Source of the DNA: Ruania halotolerans
Lineage (GTDB): Bacteria > Actinomycetota > Actinomycetes > Actinomycetales > Beutenbergiaceae
Direction of reading: 5' to 3'
Assembly (NCBI RefSeq): GCF_021049285.1
Contig: NZ_CP088017.1
Coordinates: forward strand, 2,987,380 to 3,051,379
DNA: 64,000 bases
The first letter of the stretch is position 1. Each line of letters opens with the position of its first letter. The translations under genes were made by a program, and so were the position numbers. Below, in pieces: positions 18,016 to 27,381 of the stretch. The notes under the pieces were generated by a model. The model searched no databases. It was not told the DNA's origin and saw only the letters and a program-made list of their open reading frames with translations.

Positions 18016-18666
18016 ATGAACTGGAGTTGGGACCTGACCTTTGAGGCCCTTCCCGAGCTATTGACGCAGTTTCTGAAGATCACGCTACTTGTCACCGTGG
18101 TCTCCTCGATCGGCGCCGCCGTGTTGGGGATGGTCTGGGCTGTTGTCCTTCGCGAAGCACCGCGTCCGATCGCCGCCGTCGTCTTCCGGGTTCTTGACAT
18201 CATTCGGATGACGCCGATTCCGCTGCAGTTGGTGGCGGTCTACTCGTTCCTGATCGCCACGGACGTGTCAGCGCTGACGATCGGGCTCGTCGTCTTCGCC
18301 GTGCACTACTCGACCTATATGGCCGAGTCCTACCGGGCGGGGATCGAGTCCATCCGACCCGGCCAATGGGAGGCAGCCACTGCCCTGTCCATGTCGAAGG
18401 CGCGCACCTGGCGTGCGGTGATCGTTCCCCAAGCACTCCGCGCGACTCTCCCGTCGCTCGGCAACTGGGCGATCGCCATGTTCAAGGACACGCCGTTCCT
18501 GATCATGATCTCCGTGCCGGAAATGGTGACAGAGGCGCGAGAGTTCGGCGGGAAGAATTTCAGTTACGTCGAATCCTTCACCTTGGCCGGTCTGATCTTC
18601 CTCGCGGCGAGCTACCCCACCGCCGTCCTCATGCGGAAACTGGAGAACCGTCTTGCCACCTACTGA
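18016..18666 (+). CDS. ehuD: Ectoine/hydroxyectoine ABC transporter permease EhuD
   Basis: A 216-residue permease starting one base after the ehuC stop. It has the paired-permease pattern, with an EAA loop (GQWEAATALSMSKARTWRAV) and a RMTPIPLQLVAVYSF helix, the latter replacing the usual FRGTP motif of amino-acid permeases. It partners EhuC. The reading frame is open further upstream, but that portion overlaps ehuC and is not family-like. Confidence 0.8.
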   Translation: MNWSWDLTFEALPELLTQFLKITLLVTVVSSIGAAVLGMVWAVVLREAPRPIAAVVFRVLDIIRMTPIPLQLVAVYSFLIATDVSALTIGLVVFAVHYSTYMAESYRAGIESIRPGQWEAATALSMSKARTWRAVIVPQALRATLPSLGNWAIAMFKDTPFLIMISVPEMVTEAREFGGKNFSYVESFTLAGLIFLAASYPTAVLMRKLENRLATY

Positions 18667-19453
18667 CGAATCCCTGCAGTCAGTGCCGGGTGCACCGGCA
18701 CTGAAGTTCGAGAACGTCGTGAAGAAGTTCGGCGACCTCACCGTGCTTGACGACCTCAACTTCCAGGTCGAGCGCGGCCAACGCGTCACCCTGATCGGTC
18801 CCTCGGGCTCCGGGAAGACCACCATCCTTCGTCTGGTCATGACGCTGGAATCGCTCACCGACGGGTACATCTACGTCGACGGCGTGCCGCTCACCCACCT
18901 GGAGCGGAACGGTCGCCGGGTGGCCCGCCGCCACAAGGAGGTCGCTCAACTCACCACCCGGATCGGGATGGTGTTTCAGCAGTTCAACCTGTTCCCGAAT
19001 ATGACGGTGATGGAGAACATCATCGAGGCGCCCGTCCATGTACTCGGCAAGTCCAAAGATGAGGCCCGTGCACGCGGCAAGGAGATCTTGGATCAGGTGG
19101 GCCTGGGAGATAAGGCTGATCAGCACCCGAGCCGTCTCTCCGGTGGTCAGCAGCAGCGCGTGGCGATCGCCCGAGCGCTGGCGATGGACCCCGAGATCCT
19201 GCTGCTGGACGAGGTCACCTCGGCACTCGATCCCGAGCTCGTGGGCGATGTGCTCCAGGTCCTGCGCGATCTCGCCGAGACCACCGACATCACGATGCTG
19301 ATCGTGACCCACGAGATGCAGTTCGCCCAGGACGTCTCCGACCGGGTGCTGATGTTCGACAGCGGACACATCATCGAGGACGCGAAGCCAGAGGCGATGT
19401 TCTCCAACCCGACCCATGAACGCACCAAGGAATTCCTCCGCGCGGTCCTGTGA
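18653..19453 (+). CDS. ehuA: Ectoine/hydroxyectoine ABC transporter ATP-binding protein EhuA
   Basis: A 266-residue ABC ATPase with Walker A GPSGSGKTT, Q-loop VFQQFNLFPNMTV, signature [14 protein letters not shown], Walker B ILLLDEVTSALD and H-loop VTHEMQFA, all as in polar amino acid transporters. The most upstream start is a TTG at 18653 that overlaps ehuD by 14 bases. It energises uptake through EhuC/EhuD. The operon ends with a strong hairpin 30 bases downstream. Confidence 0.85.
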   Translation: MPPTDESLQSVPGAPALKFENVVKKFGDLTVLDDLNFQVERGQRVTLIGPSGSGKTTILRLVMTLESLTDGYIYVDGVPLTHLERNGRRVARRHKEVAQLTTRIGMVFQQFNLFPNMTVMENIIEAPVHVLGKSKDEARARGKEILDQVGLGDKADQHPSRLSGGQQQRVAIARALAMDPEILLLDEVTSALDPELVGDVLQVLRDLAETTDITMLIVTHEMQFAQDVSDRVLMFDSGHIIEDAKPEAMFSNPTHERTKEFLRAVL

Positions 19454-19483
19454 CCCGCGAGGAATCCCGCACCAGGGCGACGC

Positions 19484-19527
19484 TCATGCGTCGAGTCAGG
19501 CAGATGATTGCCTCGCTCGACGCATGA
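19484..19527. terminator. Bidirectional terminator hairpin after ehuA
   Basis: A perfect 12-bp stem, TCATGCGTCGAG with CTCGACGCATGA, has an inner 5-bp extension (AGGCA/TGCCT) and a 6-base loop. It lies between ehuA and the convergent copper ATPase gene, so it can stop transcription from both sides. No strong T-run follows, which is normal in high-GC actinobacteria. Confidence 0.75.
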
Positions 19528-19539
19528 CGGTGCTCTCGG

Positions 19540-21633
19540 TCAGGGCGTGAGATCGATCCGCCGCAGCCGCAGAGCGTTGAGTGCCACCACCACGGTGGAT
19601 GCGGACATGAGCAGCGCGCCCACCGCCATCGGCATCACGAAGCCGATCGGCGCCAGCACCCCGGCAGCCAGTGGCACGGCGATCAGGTTATAGCCGGACG
19701 CCCACCACAGGTTCTGGACCATGAGCCGGTAGCCGGTGGCCGAGAGCCGCACGATCGACAGCACAGAGCGCGGGTCGTCGCCGGCGAGGATCAGCCCGGC
19801 CGAGGCAGCCGCCACATCGGTTCCCGCACCGATCGCAATCCCGACATCAGCCTGTGCCAGGGCCGGGGCATCGTTCACGCCATCGCCCACCATCGCGACG
19901 ACGTGTCCCTCCTCCTGCAGCTGGCGCACCTTGGCGCTCTTGTCCTCGGGACGCACTTCGGCGAACACCTGGTCGATACCGAGTTCGGAGGCCACGGACT
20001 GCGCCACAGGTTCGGCGTCACCAGTGATCATGACCACCGCGATCCCCCGATCATGGAGCTGGCGGATCGCCTCCTGTGACTCCGGTCGGATCTCGTCTGC
20101 CAGGGCGAGCGCCCCGATCACCTCCCCGTCGGCGAGGACGTGCAACACCGTGCGCCCGCCCTCAGCCCACTCGGCGCTCTCCGGGAGCGGCTGCTGGCCC
20201 GCATCCTCCAGGAGGGCCGGGCCGCCGACGCGAATCGTCCGGCCCGCCACCTTCGCCTGCACCCCGAGTGCGGGTGCGGAGGAGAACTCCTCGGCGCCCG
20301 GGACGTCCAGGCCACGATCACGGGCCGCGGACACGATGGCTCGAGCGAGCGGGTGCTCACTGTCGGACTCTGCGGCGGCAGCGAGGCCAAGCATGTCGTC
20401 GGCGGCAGAAGCGGAACCCCTGTCGGTGCCGGCAACGGTTGCCAGGTCCACCACGCCGGGCTCCCCCTTGGTCAGGGTTCCGGTCTTGTCGAAAAGGACG
20501 GCGTCCACGGACCGGGTGCGCTCCAGCGCCAGCCGGTCCTTGACGAGGATGCCCGCACGAGCGGCGCGCTCGGTCGAGATGGAGACCACCAGGGGGATCG
20601 CCAGGCCCAGGGCGTGCGGGCAGGCGATCACGAGCACGGTGATCACACGGACAAGCGCATCGGAAGGACTGCCGAGGGCCAACCACGCGATCGCCGTCAG
20701 GAGTGCAGCTCCGAGGGCGAACCAGAACAGCCATCCCGCGGCACGGTCGGCGAGGCGCTGCACCTTCGTGGACGAGGCTTGCGCCTCGGAGACCATCCGC
20801 TGGATGCCGGCCAACGCCGTCTGCTCCCCCACCGCTGCGATGCGCACCCGCAGGCCGGAATCGGTGGCGACAGTGCCGGCCACCACGGTGTCCCCGACCC
20901 CGCGCGCCACGGGGACGGACTCACCGGTGATCATCGACTCGTCCATGTGCGCCCGCCCCTCGGACACCTCACCGTCGGCCGGGACGCGGCCGCCGGGACG
21001 GACGATGACCACGTCGCCCAACTCCAGCTCGGACGGCGGGACCGTCTCGGTGCTCCCATCGGCTCCCACCCGTTCGGCCTCGTCAGGCAGCAACTCTGCC
21101 AAGGAGTCCAAAGCCGACGAGGTCCGGGCAAGGGATCGCATTTCGATCCAGTGACCGAGCAACATGATGACCACGAGCAGCGCCAGTTCCCACCAGAAGT
21201 CCAACTCGTGGGAAATCAGCCCGAGAGTGGCCCCGGCGGAGGAGACGAAGGCGACGGTGATCGCCATCCCGATCAGCAGCATCATGCCAGGCGACTTGGC
21301 CCGGATCTCCGAGACAGCTCCGGTCAGGAACGGGCGGCCACCCCAGACATAGATCACCGTGCCCAGCACCGCAGGGATCCATGCTGTGCCCGACGGCGGG
21401 GCGTAGCCAAGCAGGTCGCCGAACATCGGGCTCAGCGCGACCGTGGGGACGGCGAGCACGAGCATGATCCAGAACAGGCGGCGGAACTGGGCCGCGTGAT
21501 CGCCGTGGCCGCCATGCCCTGAGTGTCCGCTGTGACTCTCATGTCCCGAATGGCCTTCGTGGCCAGCGTGACCTTCGTGCTGGTGACGTTCGGCAGATCC
21601 GTGCTCGTGGTCAGCGGTGCGGTCCTCGGTCAT
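19540..21633 (-). CDS. CopB-type copper-translocating P-type ATPase
   Basis: About 697 residues. The N-terminus is a histidine-rich tail with repeated HxGH/HSGH units and no CxxC metal-binding domain. Then come P1B helices, the TGES phosphatase loop (MITGESVPV), the CPH motif (VIACPHALGLAIP), the phosphorylation site DKTGTLTKGEP and the hinge GDGVNDAPAL. CPH plus a His-rich tail marks the CopB/P1B-3 group, which exports copper ions. The start at 21633 is preferred because GGAG lies 8 bases upstream; longer forms would include the CsoR-like operator. It is a single gene convergent with ehuA. Confidence 0.85.
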   Translation of the reverse strand: MTEDRTADHEHGSAERHQHEGHAGHEGHSGHESHSGHSGHGGHGDHAAQFRRLFWIMLVLAVPTVALSPMFGDLLGYAPPSGTAWIPAVLGTVIYVWGGRPFLTGAVSEIRAKSPGMMLLIGMAITVAFVSSAGATLGLISHELDFWWELALLVVIMLLGHWIEMRSLARTSSALDSLAELLPDEAERVGADGSTETVPPSELELGDVVIVRPGGRVPADGEVSEGRAHMDESMITGESVPVARGVGDTVVAGTVATDSGLRVRIAAVGEQTALAGIQRMVSEAQASSTKVQRLADRAAGWLFWFALGAALLTAIAWLALGSPSDALVRVITVLVIACPHALGLAIPLVVSISTERAARAGILVKDRLALERTRSVDAVLFDKTGTLTKGEPGVVDLATVAGTDRGSASAADDMLGLAAAAESDSEHPLARAIVSAARDRGLDVPGAEEFSSAPALGVQAKVAGRTIRVGGPALLEDAGQQPLPESAEWAEGGRTVLHVLADGEVIGALALADEIRPESQEAIRQLHDRGIAVVMITGDAEPVAQSVASELGIDQVFAEVRPEDKSAKVRQLQEEGHVVAMVGDGVNDAPALAQADVGIAIGAGTDVAAASAGLILAGDDPRSVLSIVRLSATGYRLMVQNLWWASGYNLIAVPLAAGVLAPIGFVMPMAVGALLMSASTVVVALNALRLRRIDLTP

Positions 21634-21672
21634 CTGCTGCGCTCCATCGTTCGTCATACGCGAGCCAACATC

Positions 21673-21689
21673 ATACCCCCTAGGGGTAT
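21673..21689. promoter_or_regulatory. CsoR-like copper operator
   Basis: ATACCCCCTAGGGGTAT is a near-perfect palindrome of the kind bound by CsoR-family repressors (TACCCC/GGGGTA half-sites). It lies about 40 bases upstream of the preferred start of the copper ATPase gene. Release of a CsoR repressor by Cu(I) would induce the exporter. No csoR gene is present in this window, so the regulator must be encoded elsewhere. Confidence 0.65.
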
Positions 21690-21763
21690 TCCGTGCCATG
21701 CTGGAGATGAGTGATTTCCTGAGTCACCGGGTGGCTTGCGCGGGAAGCACTAACTCTGAGGAT

Positions 21764-22963
21764 TCAATCAACGGGCGCGCGTGATGGGGTCGGAAGGTCG
21801 AGATGCGCGATCAGGCCGCCGCCGGGGTTGGGTTCGAGTGTGAGCGTTCCGTCGTGGACGCTGGCAATTGCGGTGACGATGGCTAGACCAAGTCCGTGGC
21901 CGGCGCCTCGCGTGAGCGAGCGTCCGTGTGCGCGGGCGAAGGGTTCGGTCAGTTGGTCGACCATCTCCTGCGGGATAGTGGCGCCCGTGTTGGCGACCGT
22001 GACACGCAACGACTCCGGACGCGTCGCAGTACGTACAGTGATCTGTCCACCGCGGTGGTTGTGCCGACCGGCGTTGCGGAGCAGATTGGAAAGGGCTTGG
22101 CGGAGCAGGATGGGGCTCCCGCGCGTCCAGGCGTGGGCGGTCTGCATCGTCAGGGTGAGGTCCTTCTCTTTGATCTCGTTGGCGAGTTCTCTCGCGACCT
22201 CCTCGATAAGTGCGCTTACATTCACCCGCTCGGGAGTGAGCGACGCGTTGCTCGCGCTGGCGAGGTCGAGGAGGGCCTCAATGGTGTCGATGTTCGATTG
22301 GTTGACATCGCGGATGCGCTCGGCCAGCGAGCGGAGTTCACCCGAGTCGGCAGCGGGGTCGGCCAGCGTGACGTCGATCATCGTCTTGACCGTGGTGAGC
22401 GGGCTACGCAATTCGTGCGAGGCGTTGGCAGCGAATCGTTGTTGAGTGGCGAAGGATCGCTCGAGCGAAGCGAGCATGCGATCGAAGGTCGCGGACAAGT
22501 CCCTGATCTCGTCCTGCGGGCCAGCCATGCTCAAGCGGTGGTCGAGTTCACCGGAGGCTGCGCGGTTGGCCGCGGCGTTGATCGCGGTGAGTGGCCTGAT
22601 GATCCGTCCGGCCATCAGCCACCCGAGGATGCCACCTAGGATGATGAGGACGCCGAGTGCGATCAGCGAAGCGACCAGCAGGTTGCTGAGGACATCGTCG
22701 ACTGTCCGGATCTCAAGTGGGTGGGCTGGTTGGATCCGGCCGAGGTCACTCGCGGGGCCGGGGGTGGGCTGATCGAGTTCGGTGGTGGGTACGCGCCGCA
22801 CTTGCAGGTTGTAGCTGGGTACATACCGCATATAGAGGTAGACGAGCGCGATGAGAACGGCGCCGCATGTGGCAACCAGACCCGCGTAGCTGAGGCACAG
22901 ACGTGTTCGGATAGTGAGCACCCGCTGGCGGGGACTGCGTCCCGTTTCTTGCGAGGTTGTCAT
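21764..22963 (-). CDS. Two-component sensor histidine kinase
   Basis: A 399-residue membrane kinase. It has a first span (about residues 24-46), an extracellular sensor of about 50 residues rich in proline and threonine, a second span, a HAMP domain, and a HisKA domain with the phospho-acceptor in ANASHELRSPLTTVK. The catalytic domain has an N box NLLRNAGRH and a G box GAGHGLGLAIV. Its ATG overlaps the regulator stop (ATGA). The pair is divergent from a lipoprotein/ABC export operon, which it probably controls. The small sensor domain would suit detection of cell-envelope stress or antimicrobial peptides. Confidence 0.88.
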   Translation of the reverse strand: MTTSQETGRSPRQRVLTIRTRLCLSYAGLVATCGAVLIALVYLYMRYVPSYNLQVRRVPTTELDQPTPGPASDLGRIQPAHPLEIRTVDDVLSNLLVASLIALGVLIILGGILGWLMAGRIIRPLTAINAAANRAASGELDHRLSMAGPQDEIRDLSATFDRMLASLERSFATQQRFAANASHELRSPLTTVKTMIDVTLADPAADSGELRSLAERIRDVNQSNIDTIEALLDLASASNASLTPERVNVSALIEEVARELANEIKEKDLTLTMQTAHAWTRGSPILLRQALSNLLRNAGRHNHRGGQITVRTATRPESLRVTVANTGATIPQEMVDQLTEPFARAHGRSLTRGAGHGLGLAIVTAIASVHDGTLTLEPNPGGGLIAHLDLPTPSRAPVD

Positions 22964-23625
22964 TCTGTGGTGCCGAATCGGTACCCGACGCCGGATACGG
23001 TCTGGATTGCCCACGGCTCGCCCAGGCGTTTGCGGAGGTTGGAGACGGTGACTCGGACCGTGTTGCTGAACGGGTCCGCGTTGGCATCCCACGCTTGCTC
23101 CAGAAGGGATTGCGCCCCGAGCACGCCGCCTTCGGCCTTCATCAGGGTGTGCAAGACGGCGAACTCCTTCGGGCTCAGGCGGACCAGTCGACCATTGCGG
23201 TAGACCTCCCGGCGGAACGGGTCGAGACGAACCCCAAGCGCGTCGAGAACCGGAGGGCTGGCCCGTTGGCTGCGCCGTTCCAGCGCACGCAGCCGTGCGA
23301 CGAGTTCGGGGAATTCGAACGGTTTGGGCAGGTAGTCGTCGGCGCCCAGTTCGAAGCCGGTGACTCGCTCGTCCAGTGTGCGTGCGGCGGTGAGCATCAG
23401 GACGCGAACGTGCGGATGCTCGCGGGCAAGTCGGGCGCAGACCTCATCGCCGTGGACTCCGGGCAGGTCACGGTCGAGCACCACGACCTCGTAGGTCTCA
23501 TCGACAACCGCGTCCAGGGCGGCGGCTCCGTCGTGCACCACGTCGGCGGCGATCGTCTCACGCCGCAGTCCGATGCGGATGGCGTCGGCGAGGTAGGGGT
23601 CGTCCTCCGCGATCAAAACCCGCAT
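22960..23625 (-). CDS. OmpR-family response regulator
   Basis: A 221-residue protein. Its receiver domain has acidic residues EDD at the N-terminus, phospho-acceptor Asp51 (VVVLDRDLPG), and a conserved Lys in DYLPKPFEF. The C-terminal winged helix ends with NTVRVTVSNLRKRLGEP and GVGYRF. The ATG at 23625 has GAGAGGG upstream; the frame extends further but without family similarity. It is co-transcribed with the kinase and divergent from the lipoprotein gene, with direct-repeat sites in the shared intergenic region. Confidence 0.9.
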   Translation of the reverse strand: MRVLIAEDDPYLADAIRIGLRRETIAADVVHDGAAALDAVVDETYEVVVLDRDLPGVHGDEVCARLAREHPHVRVLMLTAARTLDERVTGFELGADDYLPKPFEFPELVARLRALERRSQRASPPVLDALGVRLDPFRREVYRNGRLVRLSPKEFAVLHTLMKAEGGVLGAQSLLEQAWDANADPFSNTVRVTVSNLRKRLGEPWAIQTVSGVGYRFGTTE

Positions 23626-23696
23626 CACGCGCCCTCTCTTCCCTGTTGCCGACCGTATGACAGCGAACCACAGGAGGCGTTGCGACGGCATAAAGA

Positions 23697-23721
23697 AATT
23701 CCTGAACGCTCTGAGAACGCC
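23697..23721. promoter_or_regulatory. Candidate response-regulator direct repeat
   Basis: Two related elements, CCTGAACGC and CTGAGAACGC, occur about one helical turn apart in the 158-base divergent region between the response regulator and the lipoprotein operon. OmpR-family regulators bind tandem repeats with this spacing. Weak evidence, from sequence pattern and position only. Confidence 0.3.
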
Positions 23722-23783
23722 CCTCTTGATCAACTGATCGGGCGCCGTCGGAGAAACCGCGGCCACGGACTCAAGGAGTGCTG

Positions 23784-24275
23784 ATGAGACAACCACGCCG
23801 AACCGCCACCGTCGCCACCATGCTGGTGGCATTGGTCCTGACGGGTGCAAGCCTGGCTGGATGCAGTAACGATGCCCCGGATACGGCTGAGGAAGGCTCG
23901 GAGCAGTCCTCGTTCGCTACCGCGGAGGAGTATCAGCTCGCGTTCGCTGAGTGCATGCGCGATCAGGGCATCGACATGCCCGACCCCGGGGAGAACGGCG
24001 CGGAGATCGGGGCCGGGACAGGAGACGGGTTCATGGAGGCAGCTGAAGTCTGTGCGGACGAACTTGGCACGCCGCCTGGGGGCGATGGGGCTGCTCAGCC
24101 GGGGCAGGGACAGCGTGAGTTCGACCTGGCGATGGCCGCGTGTCTGCGTGAGAACGGCCTCGATGTCTCCGATCCGGCGCCCGAGGAGGGGCTGACTGTT
24201 CCGATGGACGCCGGACAGGAGCTGCTCAACGAGTGCGCAACGGAGGCGGAAGAGGCCATGGGAGAAGCTCCGTGA
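23784..24275 (+). CDS. Lipoprotein with two Cys-containing repeats
   Basis: A 163-residue predicted lipoprotein (lipobox LAGC). The mature part holds two copies of a short unit: YQLAFAECMRDQGIDMPDP (residues about 52-70) and FDLAMAACLRENGLDVSDP (about 114-132). Each is followed by an acidic segment and another cysteine. AAGGAG lies 5 bases before the ATG at 23784. The next gene starts in a GTGA overlap, tying this protein to the MacAB-like transporter. The unit recurs in actinobacterial lipoproteins of unknown function next to such operons. It may be an accessory or sensor subunit. Confidence 0.75.
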   Translation: MRQPRRTATVATMLVALVLTGASLAGCSNDAPDTAEEGSEQSSFATAEEYQLAFAECMRDQGIDMPDPGENGAEIGAGTGDGFMEAAEVCADELGTPPGGDGAAQPGQGQREFDLAMAACLRENGLDVSDPAPEEGLTVPMDAGQELLNECATEAEEAMGEAP

Positions 24276-25423
24276 CCGAAGTCCAGCACGAGAACGTGCC
24301 CGAGGCCGAAGTCTCACCATCCGATTCCCCCGATGTCCTCCCACCTCGGAAGCGTTCACGGCACCGGGTCCTCTTCGGCACCCTCGCCGCAGTTGTTCTT
24401 CTCGGAGGGGCCGGGGCGGGAGCGTGGGCTGTCTCGACCGGCGCGCTCGCGGATTCCGGGCAGGAGGCCCCACGGCAGCAGTTCGCCACGGGGCACGTGG
24501 TGCGAGGGGATCTGGAGGAGAGCACCAGTGCGGTCGGAACCCTGCGATACGAGGCTTCCCGCACGATCCAGGCGGGGGTAGCGGGAACGGTGACCGGACT
24601 GCCCAGCCCGGGTACCACCGCGTCTGCCGGGGAGAGCTTGTACTCGATCGACGATGTACCGGTGTTCCTGCTGGGCGGTGAGAGGCCGGCGTGGCGGGGG
24701 TTCGCCAGCGGGATGGACGACGGATCGGACGTGCAGCAGCTGGAGGAGGCGCTGAGCGAGCTCGGGTTCTTCACCGGAGAGCCCGACGAGCAGTTCCGAT
24801 GGGCGACGACGGAAGCGATCATGGACTGGCAGGAGTCCCACGGGCTCGACCGCACCGGAGAGCTGCCGTTCGGGTCCGTCGTCTTTGCGGACGGCGACCT
24901 GCGCATCGGTACGGCGACCGCGAACGTCGGCGACCATGTCGCTGCAGAGACCGAACTGTTCCAGGTCTCTGGCACCACCCAGATCGTGGACGTGGACCTG
25001 GGCCTGTCCGACCAGCAGCTCGCGGTCCTGGACACGGCGGTCGTGGTGCGGCTGCCTGGTGGTGAGCAGACGTCCGGGACGATCATCTCGGTTGGCACTC
25101 CGACCGAGACCGAAAGCGCCACGGGGGAGTCCACCACTGTGATCCCGGTGGTGGTCGCTCTGGATAATGCGGATGCTGCGTCGGCGTTCCAGGAGGCATC
25201 GGTGACTGTCGACATCCCGAGCCAGTCCCGCGAAGACGTCCTCTCGGTCCCGGTCGGTGCCTTGCTTGCGCTCACCCCTGACCAGTTCGGTGTGGAGGTC
25301 GTCGATTCGGACGGTTCGACTCGTCAGGTGCCGGTCGAGACCGGCCTGTTCGCCGGCGGGCGCGTGGAGATCTCCGGCGATGACGTGTCAGAGGGCACAG
25401 AAGTGGTGGTGCCGTCCCGATGA
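24272..25423 (+). CDS. MacA-like periplasmic adaptor with peptidoglycan-binding-like insert
   Basis: A 383-residue protein. It has a cytoplasmic Pro/Ser-rich tail, one membrane span (about residues 32-54), and a biotinyl-lipoyl-like barrel ([18 protein letters not shown]). A helical insert follows (about 150-195, [15 protein letters not shown]...[11 protein letters not shown]), like a PGBD-1 peptidoglycan-binding repeat, and then HlyD/MacA-type beta domains. In Gram-positive bacteria such adaptors link an FtsX/MacB-type transporter to the cell wall. The GTG at 24272 overlaps the lipoprotein stop. Its own stop overlaps the ATPase start. Confidence 0.8.
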   Translation: MTEVQHENVPEAEVSPSDSPDVLPPRKRSRHRVLFGTLAAVVLLGGAGAGAWAVSTGALADSGQEAPRQQFATGHVVRGDLEESTSAVGTLRYEASRTIQAGVAGTVTGLPSPGTTASAGESLYSIDDVPVFLLGGERPAWRGFASGMDDGSDVQQLEEALSELGFFTGEPDEQFRWATTEAIMDWQESHGLDRTGELPFGSVVFADGDLRIGTATANVGDHVAAETELFQVSGTTQIVDVDLGLSDQQLAVLDTAVVVRLPGGEQTSGTIISVGTPTETESATGESTTVIPVVVALDNADAASAFQEASVTVDIPSQSREDVLSVPVGALLALTPDQFGVEVVDSDGSTRQVPVETGLFAGGRVEISGDDVSEGTEVVVPSR

Positions 25424-26109
25424 ATCCCGTCATCGCCCTCGACAATGTCCAGCGCGCGTACGGCGACCCTCCCGTTCTCGCTTGCGCAGGGGTATCGCTG
25501 CAGATCCGTCCCGGAGAGTTCGTGGCAATTGTCGGCCCGAGTGGATCGGGCAAGTCCACACTGCTCAATCTCATCGGGACGCTGGACCGTCCCACGGCGG
25601 GCAGCGCCCACATCGATGGCCTGAACGTCGATGACCTCGACGACCGGTCCCTGTCGGCGTTGCGCGCCCATCGGATCGGCTTTGTGTTCCAGCAGTTCCA
25701 CCTCGCTGAAGGCGTCACCGCGCTCTACAACGTCGCCGACGGGCTGCTCTACACCGGAGCAGCGCTGGGCGAGCGTCGCCGTCAGGCTCAGATCGCTCTG
25801 GAACGAGTCGGACTGAGCCACCGAGTGCACCATTTCCCGCACCAGCTCTCCGGCGGCGAGCGCCAGCGCGTCGCGATCGCGCGCGCCGTCGTCGGCAACC
25901 CACGGCTCCTTCTCGCTGACGAACCCACTGGCAACCTCGACAGCAGCGCTGGCGCCTCGATCGTCGAGCTGCTGCACGAGCTCAACTCCCAGGGCACCAC
26001 CGTCGTGGTCATCACCCACGACAATGAACTCGCCGCTCGGCTCCCCCGGAGGATCGCGATCAGGGATGGGCTCATCGTGAGCGATTCGGCGCAGGTGGTG
26101 AGTGCATGA
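25420..26109 (+). CDS. MacB-type ABC transporter ATP-binding protein
   Basis: A 229-residue ATPase with Walker [24 protein letters not shown]-loop, signature [14 protein letters not shown], Walker [13 protein letters not shown] and H-loop [11 protein letters not shown]. It belongs to the LolD/MacB group that powers extrusion or mechanotransmission rather than import. ATGA overlaps exist with both neighbours. It works with the following FtsX-type permease and the preceding adaptor. Confidence 0.9.
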   Translation: MNPVIALDNVQRAYGDPPVLACAGVSLQIRPGEFVAIVGPSGSGKSTLLNLIGTLDRPTAGSAHIDGLNVDDLDDRSLSALRAHRIGFVFQQFHLAEGVTALYNVADGLLYTGAALGERRRQAQIALERVGLSHRVHHFPHQLSGGERQRVAIARAVVGNPRLLLADEPTGNLDSSAGASIVELLHELNSQGTTVVVITHDNELAARLPRRIAIRDGLIVSDSAQVVSA

Positions 26110-27332
26110 CCACCCTGAGCACACCAGAGGTCCAGACCGCGCAGAGCCGTCCCTCCAGCCGTTCTCGTCTGCTAGGCCGGGATGTTCTGCGTCTGGGAAC
26201 GACGGGATTGCGTGCACGCCCGACCCGTGCGGTGCTGTCGGCCTTGGGTATCGCCATCGGCATCGCGGCGATGATCGCCGTCGTTGGAATCTCCTCATCC
26301 AGTCAGGCCCGCCTCAACGACCAGCTCTCAAGGCTTGGCACCAACCTGCTCACCGCAAGCGCAGGAACGAGCTTCACCGGTCAGCAGACAGACCTGCCTT
26401 CCGACGCGCTGGGCAAGGTCTCCCGTATCGACGGTGTGGAGTCCGCCAGCAGCACCGCCGCACTCCCAGTGAACGTGTACCGCAGCCCACTGGCCGACCC
26501 GGCCGCAACCGGCGGAATCACCACGTTGGTTGCTGATGACGACCTGTTGGACGTGACCTCGACCGAGATGAGCTCCGGCACGTGGTTGAACCCAGCAACC
26601 GCTGAACTCCCGAGCGTCGTGCTGGGAGCAACCACCGCGTCGCGTCTCGGGGTGGTGTCCCTCGGCACACAGGTCTGGCTCGGCGGTCAGTACTTCACCG
26701 TCATCGGCATTCTCGAGCCGTCCGCACTCGCTCCCGAACTCGACACCGCAGCCCTCATCGGTGCAGGCATTGCCGAGAACAGGTTCGCCTACGAGGGCTC
26801 GCCGACCACCATCTACGAACGCTCGGCAGACGATGCCGTCGCAGCAGTGCGCTCACTCATCGCTGCCACCATTTCCCCGCAAGCACCAGGCGAGGTCGAT
26901 GTCTCTCGACCATCGGACGCGCTCGCCGCCCAAAGTGCCGCGAACGATGCCTTCACCGGGCTGCTCCTCGGGTTGGGATCGATCGCACTGCTCGTGGGAG
27001 GGATCGGAGTGGCGAATACGATGATCATCTCGGTGTTGGAACGACGTCGCGAGATCGGACTGCGTCGTGCCCTGGGGGCGACCCGCCAGCACATCGTGGC
27101 CCAGTTTCTGGCCGAGGCACTCCTGCTCTCCACCCTCGGTGGTGTCTTCGGGAGCGTCCTGGGTGCCGTGGCTACCGGGGTCATGGGGCTCATCAACGAC
27201 TGGCCGTTCGCTCTGCCGCCCGTGGCCATCGCGGTCGCGGTCGGCGCGACCGTCATCATCGGAGCGATCGCGGGTATCTACCCCGCCATCCGAGCAGCCC
27301 GCACCCCGCCCACCGCCGCCCTCAACTCCTAA
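26106..27332 (+). CDS. MacB-type ABC transporter permease
   Basis: A 408-residue FtsX-superfamily permease. It has an N-terminal cytoplasmic segment, a first span (about residues 40-60), a large extracytoplasmic MacB-type domain (about 62-275), and then three C-terminal spans with the conserved [16 protein letters not shown] cytoplasmic loop. With its ATPase and adaptor it probably exports or moves peptide- or lipid-like substrates across the envelope. It is the last gene of the operon, followed 5 bases later by a 14-bp hairpin. Confidence 0.9.
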   Translation: MTTLSTPEVQTAQSRPSSRSRLLGRDVLRLGTTGLRARPTRAVLSALGIAIGIAAMIAVVGISSSSQARLNDQLSRLGTNLLTASAGTSFTGQQTDLPSDALGKVSRIDGVESASSTAALPVNVYRSPLADPAATGGITTLVADDDLLDVTSTEMSSGTWLNPATAELPSVVLGATTASRLGVVSLGTQVWLGGQYFTVIGILEPSALAPELDTAALIGAGIAENRFAYEGSPTTIYERSADDAVAAVRSLIAATISPQAPGEVDVSRPSDALAAQSAANDAFTGLLLGLGSIALLVGGIGVANTMIISVLERRREIGLRRALGATRQHIVAQFLAEALLLSTLGGVFGSVLGAVATGVMGLINDWPFALPPVAIAVAVGATVIIGAIAGIYPAIRAARTPPTAALNS

Positions 27333-27337
27333 GATTG

Positions 27338-27381
27338 CGTCGAGCCCGCGACCAGGTCGCACAACCATCGCGGGCTCGACG
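27338..27381. terminator. Terminator hairpin after the MacAB-like operon
   Basis: A perfect 14-bp stem, CGTCGAGCCCGCGA (27338-27351) with TCGCGGGCTCGACG (27368-27381), encloses a 16-base loop and directly follows the permease stop. Strong intrinsic terminator geometry, though only GTTCT follows. Confidence 0.8.

Noticed and set aside
20140-21522. 460-codon frame opposite the copper ATPase
   Set aside because: Shadow of the ATPase, which carries DKTGT, CPH and GDGVND motifs.
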